This document shows positions 7,373 to 14,634 of a DNA stretch of 29,601 nt, piece by piece. Source of the DNA: Bacillota bacterium (GTDB taxonomy: Bacteria; Bacillota; Clostridia; Oscillospirales; Ruminococcaceae); NCBI GenBank assembly GCA_023396215.1, contig JAEWWW010000094.1, positions 1-29,601 of the forward strand, in the 5' to 3' direction. Each line of letters starts with the position of its first letter. Position 1 is the stretch's first letter. The notes below the pieces were generated by a model. The model was not told the origin of the DNA. It made no database searches and saw only the letters and a program-made list of their open reading frames with translations. The position numbers and the translations under genes are program-made.

Positions 7373-7515
7373 GGGTGTATACACTGTCGTACGGACACAC
7401 AGATTAACTGCGGCGCACGCTAGGACCGCTTAATGCTGCTCGGTTCCCCGCCTGACATGGTTCACGGTGTAGCGTCGCACAGGACCCGCATATCCGCACG
7501 ACAGTGTATACACCC
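7373..7515 (-). ncRNA. ffs: Signal recognition particle RNA (4.5S/scRNA)
   Basis: The minus strand contains the SRP domain IV hallmark: TGTCAGGC, a GGAA-type tetraloop in CGGGGAACCG, then GAGCAGCA, forming the CAGG/AGCAG symmetric loop that binds Ffh. Flanking helices pair (CGCTA with TAGCG, TGCGG with CCGCA). The two ends (7373-7390 and 7498-7515) form a perfect 18-bp terminal helix. At about 143 bases it is longer than E. coli 4.5S RNA (114) and shorter than B. subtilis scRNA (271), so an Alu domain is probably missing. It precedes dnaX, as in Bacillus. The 3' end is followed by CTCTTTTCTTT, so the terminal helix may also act as its terminator. Confidence 0.93.
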
Positions 7516-7539
7516 GTGCTTTATCAACTGGGGGCTTCC

Positions 7540-7675
7540 TGAAAACTCCAAGCTCTTGGCAAATTCTACTGAAAACAATGCTTGCTGCGTTAAAAATGCT
7601 CGGAATACATGAAGTATTCCTGCGCTTTTTGCCTTGCACCCACCTGCTTTCAGCGAATTCCCCTTCAGTTTTCCA
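7540..7675. repeat. MITE-like palindromic intergenic element upstream of the SRP RNA
   Basis: The centre is a GGAATAC...GTATTCC palindrome, flanked by a poly-A/GCGC arm on one side and a TTTTTAACGC arm on the other. The outer ends carry imperfect inverted sequences around GAAAACT (7541-7547, and AGTTTTC at 7668-7674). The layout matches the element at 12043-12216. Short ORFs across it are probably not real genes. It lies between the promoter at 7720-7748 and the SRP RNA. Confidence 0.5.
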
Positions 7676-7719
7676 TTTTCAGAAACGCCCTGGGCCAATG
7701 CTGATGGCCGTAGAGTAAT

Positions 7720-7748
7720 ATTATAAACGATATTGCGAAAAAACTCAA
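7720..7748 (-). promoter_or_regulatory. Strong sigma-A promoter upstream of the SRP RNA
   Basis: On the minus strand TTGAGT and a perfect TATAAT are separated by 17 bases. Transcription would start near 7713, about 200 bases upstream of the mature SRP RNA, so either a 5' leader is processed off or another start exists nearer the RNA. The region between it and the SorC gene (7749-7810) holds nothing else recognisable. Confidence 0.65.
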
Positions 7749-7810
7749 CTGCATGACCGGTTTTATGGCGAAATATTTTTCCGTACCGCCCAGCAGAGCA
7801 GCGCGCGCCC

Positions 7811-8782
7811 TTATGGGGCGGGGCTGTCGGCTACGGCGTGCGCGGTAAATTTGTCGGTGATGAGCACGTTCAGGTAGCCCCCCCGCAGCGCACCCAGCAC
7901 CGATTCGTGCTTGTCGGGGCCGCCGCCGATGGCAATCACCTTTTTGTGCTTCTTCAAATCCGGCAGGTCGATGGATACCACCCGGCGGCAGACGTCGGTA
8001 TTACAGGGCTCGCCCTGAATGTCATAAAACTGGGCGCAGATATCCCCCACCGCTCCGGCGGCCAGCAGGCTGTCGACGGTTTCGCTTCTGTAGCCGTAAT
8101 TGGCGTTGTAATCCACCATCTTGCTGGGCTTTTCACCGATGCCCACCAGCGTGATATCGGCATTGCGGGAGCGCTCTATCACATCGGCGATGTGGGGTTC
8201 GGCCTTGATGGCCCTGCAAAGCTCCTCGCTTTGGCAGATGTAGGGCGCGTTGATGATATAACCCGAGCCGCCGTATTTCTGTATCATGCGTTGGGCGATG
8301 ATATTGGGCTGCGAGGAGGACCTTGCCGTACCGGCGCCCCCCATGAGGGTCACCACCTCGATGCCTGTGATGTTGCGGTTTTCATTAAGGTTGTGCACCA
8401 TCTGCTCGAGGGTGCGCCCCCAGGCCATACCCACCCGGTCGCCGCTGCGCAGGATATGCTCCACATACTTTGCGCCTGCGATGGCAATCTTGCGGCTGAC
8501 TTGGTGGCGCTCGTTTTCAACACAGTCCACCACCTTGATGTCGTCCAGCCCGAAACGGTCTTTCAGGCCGGCTTCCAGCTCCAGCAGATGCTTGACGTTG
8601 CGGTGGTCCACAATCTCAATCTTGACCATGCGCTCTTCCCTGGCTTCTTTGAGCAGCTTGCCCAGCGTGATGCGCGACACACCCAGCATCTGCGCAATCT
8701 CGGCCTGGGTATAGTCCTTTTCATAGTAGTAGTAGGCTGCTTTCAGTTTCAGATAGTAACGCTGCTCGGCCCCTATCGGCAT
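7811..8782 (-). CDS. SorC/DeoR-family sugar-binding transcriptional regulator
   Basis: The 323-residue protein has an N-terminal helix-turn-helix (KAAYYYYEKDYTQAEIAQML followed by GVSRITLGKLLKEAR, about 14-48). A C-terminal SorC effector domain follows, of the fold that binds phosphorylated sugars or other small metabolites; SGDRVGMAWGRTLEQM and VTLMGG are typical. The ATG at 8782 has AAGGGGG eight bases upstream. A GTG nine bases further up overlaps that ribosome binding site and is less likely. The gene lies last in the minus-strand run after the dehydrogenase genes, so it may regulate that cluster; this is inferred from position only. The effector cannot be predicted. Confidence 0.93.
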   Translation of the reverse strand: MPIGAEQRYYLKLKAAYYYYEKDYTQAEIAQMLGVSRITLGKLLKEAREERMVKIEIVDHRNVKHLLELEAGLKDRFGLDDIKVVDCVENERHQVSRKIAIAGAKYVEHILRSGDRVGMAWGRTLEQMVHNLNENRNITGIEVVTLMGGAGTARSSSQPNIIAQRMIQKYGGSGYIINAPYICQSEELCRAIKAEPHIADVIERSRNADITLVGIGEKPSKMVDYNANYGYRSETVDSLLAAGAVGDICAQFYDIQGEPCNTDVCRRVVSIDLPDLKKHKKVIAIGGGPDKHESVLGALRGGYLNVLITDKFTAHAVADSPAP

Positions 8783-8803
8783 GGCAAACACCCCCTTGTA
8801 TTG

Positions 8804-8826
8804 GCCTGCCGGGCAGGCCGGCAGGC
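8804..8826 (-). promoter_or_regulatory. 9-bp perfect hairpin in the leader of the SorC-family gene
   Basis: GCCTGCCGG (8804-8812) and CCGGCAGGC (8818-8826) form a perfect stem with a five-base loop. It lies just upstream of the regulator's ribosome binding site and downstream of lpdA. No T-run follows, so it fits an mRNA processing or translation-control structure better than a terminator. Confidence 0.45.
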
Positions 8827-8911
8827 TTTATGAAGGATGCGCTCTCCGCACCCCCCGCGCTGCGCCAGGCAGCCGGTGGATTTTTTACAAACGATACCCT
8901 GCTGCTTGGGG

Positions 8912-10297
8912 TTACTTCTTTTTAGGCAGGTGCAGGCAGACCCCCAGCGCGTCGGCGCAGGCCTCCATAAAGGCCTCGGAGCAGGTGGGATGGGCGTGAA
9001 TGATATCGGCGATTTCATGGGCGGTGATCTCCATCGCCATAAGGGAGGAGGCCTCGCTGATCATCTCGGTGGCGATGCCTCCGAAGATGTGTACCCCCAA
9101 AATCTCGCCATAGGTTTTATCGATGATGACCTTGACGAAGCCGTCCGGCTCGCCGGAGGCCAGCGCGCGGCCGTTGCCCGCAAAGGGGAACCGCCCTATG
9201 GCCACCTTATCCCCCGCCTTTTCGCGGGCCTGGGCCTCGGTCAGGCCCACCGAAGCGGCCTCGGGCAGGGTGTAAACGCAGCCGGGCACCTTGCTCAGGT
9301 CGGCTTTTTCGTTGTGGCCCATGCAGTTGGCGGCGGCCGCCTCGCCCATCTTAAAGGCCGAGTGGGCCAGCATAATCCTGCCGTTGATGTCGCCGGGGGC
9401 GTAGATGTTGGGCACCGAGGTGCGCATATAGTCGTCGACTACCACCTTGCCACGCTCGGTCTTAATTTTGTCGGCAACGCTGCCAAGGCATTCCAGATCA
9501 GCCACGCGGCCGATGGAGAGCAGCACCTTGTCCGACTCGATGGGGGCTTCGCCCGAAGCGACCACAAAGGTTTTGCCTCCCTGCTGGTCAATCTTCTCCA
9601 CCTTTTTGGAGGTGAGCACCTTGACCCCCAGCTTGGTCAGCGCCTTGGCCATGGCCTTGGAAATCTCTTCGTCCATAGTGGGTACCACCCGGTCGGCCAA
9701 CTCCACGACGGTGACGCTGCTGCCGAAGGCGGCAAAGGCGGTGGCAATCTCGCAGCCGATGACCCCGCCGCCGATGACGGTCAGCCTGGCCGGCAGCTCT
9801 TTGAGCTCCAGTATGCCGTCGCTGGTGAGCACGTTGGGGTTTTCCACCCCGGGGATGGGGATAACCCCAGCCTTGGAGCCGCCCGCCAGTATGATGTTTT
9901 TGGCCTCGTAGATGTTGCCGCCGCACTCCACCCTGGTTTCGCCCGCCAGCTTGGCGGTGCCTTTAACAACCTCGACCCCGTTGGAGCGCAGCAGGCCCGC
10001 CACGCCGTCGGTGAGCTGCTTAACCACACCGGCCTTGTAGGAAACCACCTTGGCCATATCCACCGAGGTTTTGGCGTCGTTGAGGATGCCCCGCTGCCCC
10101 GCGTGCTTGATGTGCTCGATATACTCGGCGGTTTTTACATAGCTTTTGGTGGGGATGCAGCCCCGGTTCAGGCAGGTGCCGCCCACTACATCTTTTTCAA
10201 ACAGAACAACGCTTCCCCCCAGCTGCGCCCCCTTGATGGCGGCTACATAGCCGGCGGGGCCGCCGCCGATGACTGCGATATCGTATACTTTTGCCAT
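8912..10297 (-). CDS. lpdA: Dihydrolipoyl dehydrogenase (E3)
   Basis: A 461-residue flavoprotein that reoxidises the dihydrolipoyl groups of E2 with NAD+. It has the FAD-binding GGGPAGYVAA motif (11-20), the redox disulfide GGTCLNRGCIPTK with Cys42 and Cys47, the NAD-binding GGGVIG motif, a second FAD motif ending in APGD, and the C-terminal HAHPTCSEAF carrying the catalytic His-Glu pair. There is no N-terminal lipoyl domain, unlike some clostridial E3 proteins. AGGGAG precedes the ATG. It is the last of the four dehydrogenase-complex genes, separated from the E2 gene by 332 bases that contain a strong hairpin and a repeat. Confidence 0.97.
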   Translation of the reverse strand: MAKVYDIAVIGGGPAGYVAAIKGAQLGGSVVLFEKDVVGGTCLNRGCIPTKSYVKTAEYIEHIKHAGQRGILNDAKTSVDMAKVVSYKAGVVKQLTDGVAGLLRSNGVEVVKGTAKLAGETRVECGGNIYEAKNIILAGGSKAGVIPIPGVENPNVLTSDGILELKELPARLTVIGGGVIGCEIATAFAAFGSSVTVVELADRVVPTMDEEISKAMAKALTKLGVKVLTSKKVEKIDQQGGKTFVVASGEAPIESDKVLLSIGRVADLECLGSVADKIKTERGKVVVDDYMRTSVPNIYAPGDINGRIMLAHSAFKMGEAAAANCMGHNEKADLSKVPGCVYTLPEAASVGLTEAQAREKAGDKVAIGRFPFAGNGRALASGEPDGFVKVIIDKTYGEILGVHIFGGIATEMISEASSLMAMEITAHEIADIIHAHPTCSEAFMEACADALGVCLHLPKKK

Positions 10298-10486
10298 GAA
10301 CTCTTCTCCCTTCAGGTTGCTGAAATTTGGCTCCCTCGCTGCAAAGCGATGCGGGCATCATCCCCTGCGGTCGCCTTGCCCGAATCGCTCTCCCTGGGTG
10401 GACGGTCACAGGCCGCCCAAGCCCCCCAAGGCATAACACAAGGCAGGCAACGAGAAATCGCGCAAGGCGAGGCGGCAAGCGCGGCA

Positions 10487-10568
10487 AATGAGGGAGCATA
10501 TTGGATATATGTGACCGACATTTGCAAGCGCAGCCAACGAAGCAAGTAAAAATGTAAGGCATTTTTAC
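10487..10568 (+). repeat. Interspersed intergenic repeat, copy 1
   Basis: The sequence with GAGGGAGCATATT, ATGTGACCGA and TTTGCAAGCGCA recurs in reverse orientation at 24115-24207. It ends in a perfect 9-bp hairpin (10546-10554 with 10560-10568). The other part of this spacer (10298-10486) is GC-rich and I see no gene in it. Confidence 0.75.
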
Positions 10569-10594
10569 GGTTGCACGATTTTCCCGGTTGCCTG

Positions 10595-10622
10595 AAAGGG
10601 GCGGGCTGCCGCCCGCCCCTTT
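10595..10622 (-). terminator. Hairpin after the E2 gene, possible attenuator
   Basis: A perfect 12-bp stem AAAGGGGCGGGC/GCCCGCCCCTTT encloses TGCC, starting seven bases after the E2 stop codon. On the minus strand only three T residues end the stem and CAGG follows, so termination may be partial, reducing transcription into lpdA. Confidence 0.6.
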
Positions 10623-10629
10623 AGTAAGC

Positions 10630-11922
10630 CTATATCAAGATTTCCATGGGGTTTTCCAGCAGCTCTTTGACGCGCAGCTGGAACTTGGCGGCGTTCATGC
10701 CGTCCAGAATGCGGTGGTCGTAGGTGAGCGACAGGGTGACCACCTTTTTGACCACGACATTGCCCTCTGCATCCAGCGCCAGCTCGTCGCGCACACGGTT
10801 GACACCCATGATGGCGGCGTCGGGCTGGTTGATGATGGGGGTGAAGCTATCCACCTGGAACATGCCCAGATTGGAGATTGTGAAGGTGCTGCCCGAGTAT
10901 TCGTCTGGGCGCAGCCCGCCGTTTCTGGCGCGGCCCGCAAGCTCCTTGGCTTTTTCAGACAGCTTGGAAAGGCTCAGCTTGTCGGCGTCCCTGATGACCG
11001 GCACGATGAGGCCGTCCTCCAGCCCCACGGCAAAGCCGATGTTGGTGGCGGCCTTGGTCACCAGCTCGTTGCCCTCGATGCTGCTGCGCACCATATCGTT
11101 TTCAGACACGGCAATGGCGCAGGCCTTGACGATGAAGTCGTTAATCGAGATGCGCTTGTCTTTTTCGCGCCCGGCGTTGATGGTCTCACGCAGCGCCAGC
11201 AGGGCGGTAACGTCGTTGGACATGTTGTGGGTAACAGGGGGAATTTGCAGATGGCTCTGGGTCATGCGGTCTGCAATGACCTTGCGCATGCCGGTCAGCG
11301 GCTTGCGGGTCACCTCCATCGAGGTGGCGGCGGGGGCTGCGGCGGCTGCCAGTACGTCGTCCTTGGTGACCTTGCCCGCGTGGCCGCTGCCTGCGACCCC
11401 GGCGAGGTCTACCCCAAGGCCGGTGGCGATACGCTGCGCCAATGGGGTGGCCTTGACCTTCTCAACATCGGCGGCCTTCACCTCGCCATGCTTGCCGCTG
11501 GCGGGTACGTCGCTCAGGGCGATGCCGGCTTCGGAAGCCAGCTTTTTGGCATAGGGGGTGGCGGCCACGCCGTCGCCGCTCAGCTTGGCGGGGGCGGCTT
11601 CGGCCTCTGCCACAGGGGCTGCTGCTTCCGGCTCGGCTGCCGCCGAGGGGGCGGCGGGCGCCGCGGCCTCGGGCACCTTTTCGCCCGGCTTGCCGATATA
11701 GCCGATGGTGGTCAGCACCGGCACCACTGCGCCGTCCTCATAAAGCTTTGCCAGCAAAACGCCGGAGCCGGGGGCCTCGGATTCCATTGTAATTTTATCG
11801 GTTTCAATCTCCATGATGGGCTCGTCCATTTCGACGGTATCGCCCACGTTTTTCAGCCAACGGACGATGGTTCCCTCTTCCATGGCCATGCCGTTTTTGG
11901 GCATAAATACTTCAATTGCCAC
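10630..11922 (-). CDS. 2-oxoacid dehydrogenase complex E2 (lipoyl acyltransferase) with two subunit-binding domains
   Basis: The 430-residue E2 core carries one lipoyl domain (1-80) with the lipoylated Lys43 in ETDKITME. After an Ala/Pro/Glu-rich linker come two consecutive peripheral-subunit-binding domains, about 121-155 (ATPYAKKLASEAGIALSDV) and 158-193 (ATPLAQRIATGLGVDLAGV, then KVTKDDV). The acyltransferase domain follows from about 207, with the active-site DHRILDG near the C-terminus. It transfers the acyl group from E1 to CoA. Most E2 proteins have one binding domain. The start is a GTG with GGGAGGT upstream. The substrate could be acetoin, pyruvate or another 2-oxoacid; the E1 alpha sequence leans towards the acetoin type. 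Confidence 0.95.
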   Translation of the reverse strand: MAIEVFMPKNGMAMEEGTIVRWLKNVGDTVEMDEPIMEIETDKITMESEAPGSGVLLAKLYEDGAVVPVLTTIGYIGKPGEKVPEAAAPAAPSAAAEPEAAAPVAEAEAAPAKLSGDGVAATPYAKKLASEAGIALSDVPASGKHGEVKAADVEKVKATPLAQRIATGLGVDLAGVAGSGHAGKVTKDDVLAAAAAPAATSMEVTRKPLTGMRKVIADRMTQSHLQIPPVTHNMSNDVTALLALRETINAGREKDKRISINDFIVKACAIAVSENDMVRSSIEGNELVTKAATNIGFAVGLEDGLIVPVIRDADKLSLSKLSEKAKELAGRARNGGLRPDEYSGSTFTISNLGMFQVDSFTPIINQPDAAIMGVNRVRDELALDAEGNVVVKKVVTLSLTYDHRILDGMNAAKFQLRVKELLENPMEILI

Positions 11923-11951
11923 TCAATATTACCTCCCTTTTACAAATCTTC

Positions 11952-11996
11952 AATTAAAAACACCCTGTTTTTAATTCGCCGCATGTTTGTGCGGCG
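11952..11996 (-). promoter_or_regulatory. Two adjacent hairpins in the E2 leader
   Basis: AATTAAAAACA/TGTTTTTAATT (11952-11962 with 11966-11976) is a perfect 11-bp stem with a CCC loop. It is followed directly by CGCCGCA/TGCGGCG (11977-11983 with 11990-11996). They lie just upstream of the E2 ribosome binding site and could control message stability or translation. Confidence 0.5.
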
Positions 11997-12038
11997 GCGG
12001 GCACAGCCCGCGCAGACGGGGTATCATCCCTGCCTGCG

Positions 12039-12220
12039 GTTAAGGCAATACCGCACAGTTCTAAGTGCTCTGGCGCGTCGGCGGATTTTTCGTCAGATAA
12101 AACAAAAACTGCAGAGAATACTGGATATATTCACGAGGATTTTTGTGAAAGATTACGGAAAATTCGCAAGCGACAGGGTGCTTAAGGCGGCAGCCGTGAA
12201 TTGTGCGGTGTTGCCTCAAG
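12039..12220. mobile_element. MITE-like element with 15-bp terminal inverted repeats
   Basis: AGGCAATACCGCACA (12043-12057) recurs inverted at 12202-12216 with one mismatch, and similarity continues a few bases on both sides. The roughly 174-bp interior has no gene but contains a GAATACTGGATATATTC palindrome next to GAGGATTTTTGTG, the same layout as the element upstream of the SRP RNA. It sits in the 319-base E1 beta-E2 spacer. No target-site duplication was identified. Confidence 0.6.
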
Positions 12221-12244
12221 CAATGCATCAACCGCGGGGCAGTG

Positions 12245-13225
12245 TTACAGGACTTCCTTAACGGCTGCGACAATTTTATCCTCGGTGGGCATCGCCTCAC
12301 GCTCGAGGTTGGGGTTGAAGGGCAGGGGGCAATATTCCGCGCCCACACGCTTGATGGGGGCATCCAGATAGTAGAAGGCTTCGCTGTCGGCGATGGTGCT
12401 GGCGATTTCGCCGCCAAAGCCGGCGAACTTAACCGCCTCGTGCACGATGACCGCATGCTTGGTCTTCTTCACCGATTTGATAATCGCATCGGTATCCAGC
12501 GGGGAGATGGTGCGCAGGTCGAGCACCTCGACGTCCACACCCTCGCCAGCCAGACGCTCGGCGGCCGAGAGGCTCAGGTGTACCATTCTGCCGTAGGTGA
12601 TGATGGTGCAGTCTTTACCTTCGCGCTTGATGTCGGCAACGCCCAGAGGAATGGTGTAATCCTCCTCGGGTACCTCGCCCTTGCGGCGGTAGAGCAGCTT
12701 GGGCTCATAGAAGATAACCGGGTTATCGTCGCGGATAGCGGCTTTCAACAGGCCCTTTACGTCATAGGGAGTGGAGGGCATAACCACCTTCAGCCCGGGG
12801 ATATGGGCAAAGAGGGCTTCCCAGCTCTGGGAGTGCTGTGCAGCAGCGCCGGTGCCGCCGCCCGAGGGGGTGCGCAGCACCATGGGCACCTTCACCTTGC
12901 CGCCGAACATATAGCGCATCTTGGGGGCCTGGTTCACCAATTGGTCGAAGCAAACCGCCACAAAGTCAGAAAACATAATCTCGACGATGGGGCGCATGCC
13001 GGTCACGGCCGAGCCAACCCCGGCGCCGGTGAACGCCATCTCGGAGATGGGGGTATCCATTACTCTATCGGGGCCAAACTCTGCCAGCATGCCCCCGGAT
13101 ACGCCGAAAGCGCCGGCGTAAATTCCAATATCCTCGCCCATGAAGTAGACGTCTTCATCGCGGCGCATTTCCTCGCTCATGGCTTCTTTTACAGCCTGCG
13201 CATAGGTAATTTCTCTCATTGCCAT
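12245..13225 (-). CDS. 2-oxoacid/acetoin dehydrogenase E1 component, beta subunit
   Basis: The 326-residue E1 beta subunit pairs with E1 alpha to form the thiamine-diphosphate-dependent decarboxylase or cleavage enzyme. It shows the transketolase-like pyrimidine-binding fold: REITYAQAVKEAMSEEMRRD at the N-terminus, FMGEDIG, then the DTPISEMAFTGAGVGSA segment with the Glu that activates thiamine, and APKMRYMFGG. The C-terminal transketolase domain contains YGRMVHLSLSAAE and VEVLDLRTISPLD. The start at 13225 (MAMREI) follows GGAGG at eight bases; an upstream ATG at 13258 lacks such a site. A 234-base spacer with several GC hairpins separates it from E1 alpha. Confidence 0.96.
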   Translation of the reverse strand: MAMREITYAQAVKEAMSEEMRRDEDVYFMGEDIGIYAGAFGVSGGMLAEFGPDRVMDTPISEMAFTGAGVGSAVTGMRPIVEIMFSDFVAVCFDQLVNQAPKMRYMFGGKVKVPMVLRTPSGGGTGAAAQHSQSWEALFAHIPGLKVVMPSTPYDVKGLLKAAIRDDNPVIFYEPKLLYRRKGEVPEEDYTIPLGVADIKREGKDCTIITYGRMVHLSLSAAERLAGEGVDVEVLDLRTISPLDTDAIIKSVKKTKHAVIVHEAVKFAGFGGEIASTIADSEAFYYLDAPIKRVGAEYCPLPFNPNLEREAMPTEDKIVAAVKEVL

Positions 13226-13459
13226 TACAATTAACCTCCTAATACTATTTTTCCTCAAGCGATGGGCAGCGCCTGCCTTATAAGGCCCGCCGCTTTGCAG
13301 CGGGGCGGCGGCGCAACCGCCGGGGAAAGCCGTGCGGCGTCAAATACGCAGACGGTGGGGCTTCAGGCCGAAACCGGGCCCCTGCCGCGGTGCCGCACAT
13401 CCATCATTTGCCGTGCCCGTAAAGGGCGTCGGTGAAAGCCGACTTAAGCCCGGCAGCGC

Positions 13460-14437
13460 TTATGCGTAAACGTCGGTGAGCAGGTCCTCAACGCTGGGCT
13501 CGGGGCTGCTTTTGGCAAACTCAACCGCGGTTTCGATAATCTCGTCCGCTTTTTTATCCATGGCGTCCAGCTCTTCCTGTGTAAAGATGCCGGCGGCCAG
13601 GGTTTTTTCGCTCAGACGCTTGATGGGGGCTTTTTCTTTCCACTCGGCAATCTCTTCCTTGCTGCGGTAGAGGTTACCGTCGCTCTTGGAGTGGCCGGAG
13701 GTTCTGTAGGAATCCGCAACGATGAACACGGGGCCGTTTTCAATCGCGTACTCTCTGGCCTCTTTCATGGTGTGGTACACCAGCTCGACGTCGTTGCCGT
13801 CGATGGCGTAGGCCTTCATTGCATAGGGGATGGCGCGCTTCACCAGATTGATATCCTTGGTGGCCTTAGAAATGGGGGTAGACATGCCGTAGGTGTTGTT
13901 GATCAGCAAAAAGATGACCGGCAGGTTCCATACCGAAGCGAGGTTCATCGACTCGTGTACCGCGCCCAGATTGGAGGAGCCGTCGCCCAGCATACAGACG
14001 CAGACCCTCTTCAGGCCCTTTTTGCGGATGGTAAGCCCGGCGCCGCAGGCCAAAGGCCCGTTTGCGCCCAGAATGCCGTTTGCGCCCAACACGCCCTTAT
14101 CGAGGTCGGCGATATGCATCGAGCCGCCCTTACCTTTGCAGACGCCGGTTTTCTTCGCAAGGATTTCGGCCATCATGGCGTTTACATCGGTGCCCTTTGC
14201 CAGAGCGGTGTTGTGGCCGCGGTGGGTAGCCAGCATGTAATCCTCGGTTTCAAGGGCAGTCATGGCGCCAACCGCCACGCCCTCTTCGCCAATGCCCAGA
14301 TGGGTTGTACCATGCACCAGACCTTGAGCAAAGAGCCACTGAACCTTTTCCTCGAACTTTCTGCAGAGCATCATCTTTTCCATCATCTCTTGCAACAACG
14401 CTTTGTTATCTGCTGTTACTTTCTTTGGTTTGCTCAT
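13460..14437 (-). CDS. Thiamine-diphosphate-dependent dehydrogenase E1 component, alpha subunit (acetoin/pyruvate type)
   Basis: The 325-residue E1 alpha subunit has the thiamine-diphosphate motif: GDGSSN (about 151-156) to INN (about 179-181). Upstream are LATHRGHNTALAKG and KGKGGSMHIADLDKG followed by LGANGI, which resemble acetoin dehydrogenase AcoA at least as much as pyruvate dehydrogenase E1 alpha. The SYRTSGHSKSDG loop, containing the conserved arginine and histidine of this family, is present. The ATG at 14437 lies nine bases after AAGGAG; another at 14443 is only three bases from it and is less likely. It is the first gene of the complex and follows ptsH after about 200 bases. Confidence 0.95.
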   Translation of the reverse strand: MSKPKKVTADNKALLQEMMEKMMLCRKFEEKVQWLFAQGLVHGTTHLGIGEEGVAVGAMTALETEDYMLATHRGHNTALAKGTDVNAMMAEILAKKTGVCKGKGGSMHIADLDKGVLGANGILGANGPLACGAGLTIRKKGLKRVCVCMLGDGSSNLGAVHESMNLASVWNLPVIFLLINNTYGMSTPISKATKDINLVKRAIPYAMKAYAIDGNDVELVYHTMKEAREYAIENGPVFIVADSYRTSGHSKSDGNLYRSKEEIAEWKEKAPIKRLSEKTLAAGIFTQEELDAMDKKADEIIETAVEFAKSSPEPSVEDLLTDVYA

Positions 14438-14463
14438 ACCCATAATCTCCTTTGCTATATTAA

Positions 14464-14502
14464 ACTTCTTTTAAAGCCCCTGTGCAGAGTTCTAAAAGAA
14501 GT
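14464..14502 (-). promoter_or_regulatory. 10-bp perfect inverted repeat upstream of the E1 alpha gene
   Basis: ACTTCTTTTA (14464-14473) is repeated inverted at 14493-14502 with a 19-base gap, ending about 27 bases before the E1 alpha start codon. Its place fits an operator or leader hairpin for the dehydrogenase genes. No clear -35/-10 pair was found beside it. Confidence 0.45.
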
Positions 14503-14555
14503 CTGGCATCCCATCTTGAACAATAAGGGGGGGAAGGGGCGTTTTGCCTGTATAT

Positions 14556-14596
14556 TGCCCGGATGCGCCTGCGGCCTGCGCAGCCGCACCCGGGCA
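14556..14596 (-). other. Long GC hairpin between ptsH and the E1 alpha gene
   Basis: TGCCCGG (14556-14562) pairs with CCGGGCA (14590-14596), continuing inwards through TGCG/CGCA and CTGCG/CGCAG with small mismatches. It may end the ptsI-ptsH transcript, but no T-run follows on either strand. Confidence 0.5.
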
Positions 14597-14634
14597 TTGG
14601 GTTACTGATTAAATTGCTGTTGTTGGGGGGGGCC

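Noticed and set aside
7462..7698. 78-codon minus-strand open frame overlapping the SRP RNA
   Set aside because: It spans the palindromic element and half of the SRP RNA; coding is unlikely.
8837..10549. 570-codon plus-strand frame opposite lpdA
   Set aside because: Antisense shadow of a strongly conserved gene in GC-rich DNA; Gly/His-rich translation typical of such shadows.
10588..12261. 557-codon plus-strand frame opposite E2
   Set aside because: Antisense shadow of E2, extended through the spacer; no domain or ribosome binding site.
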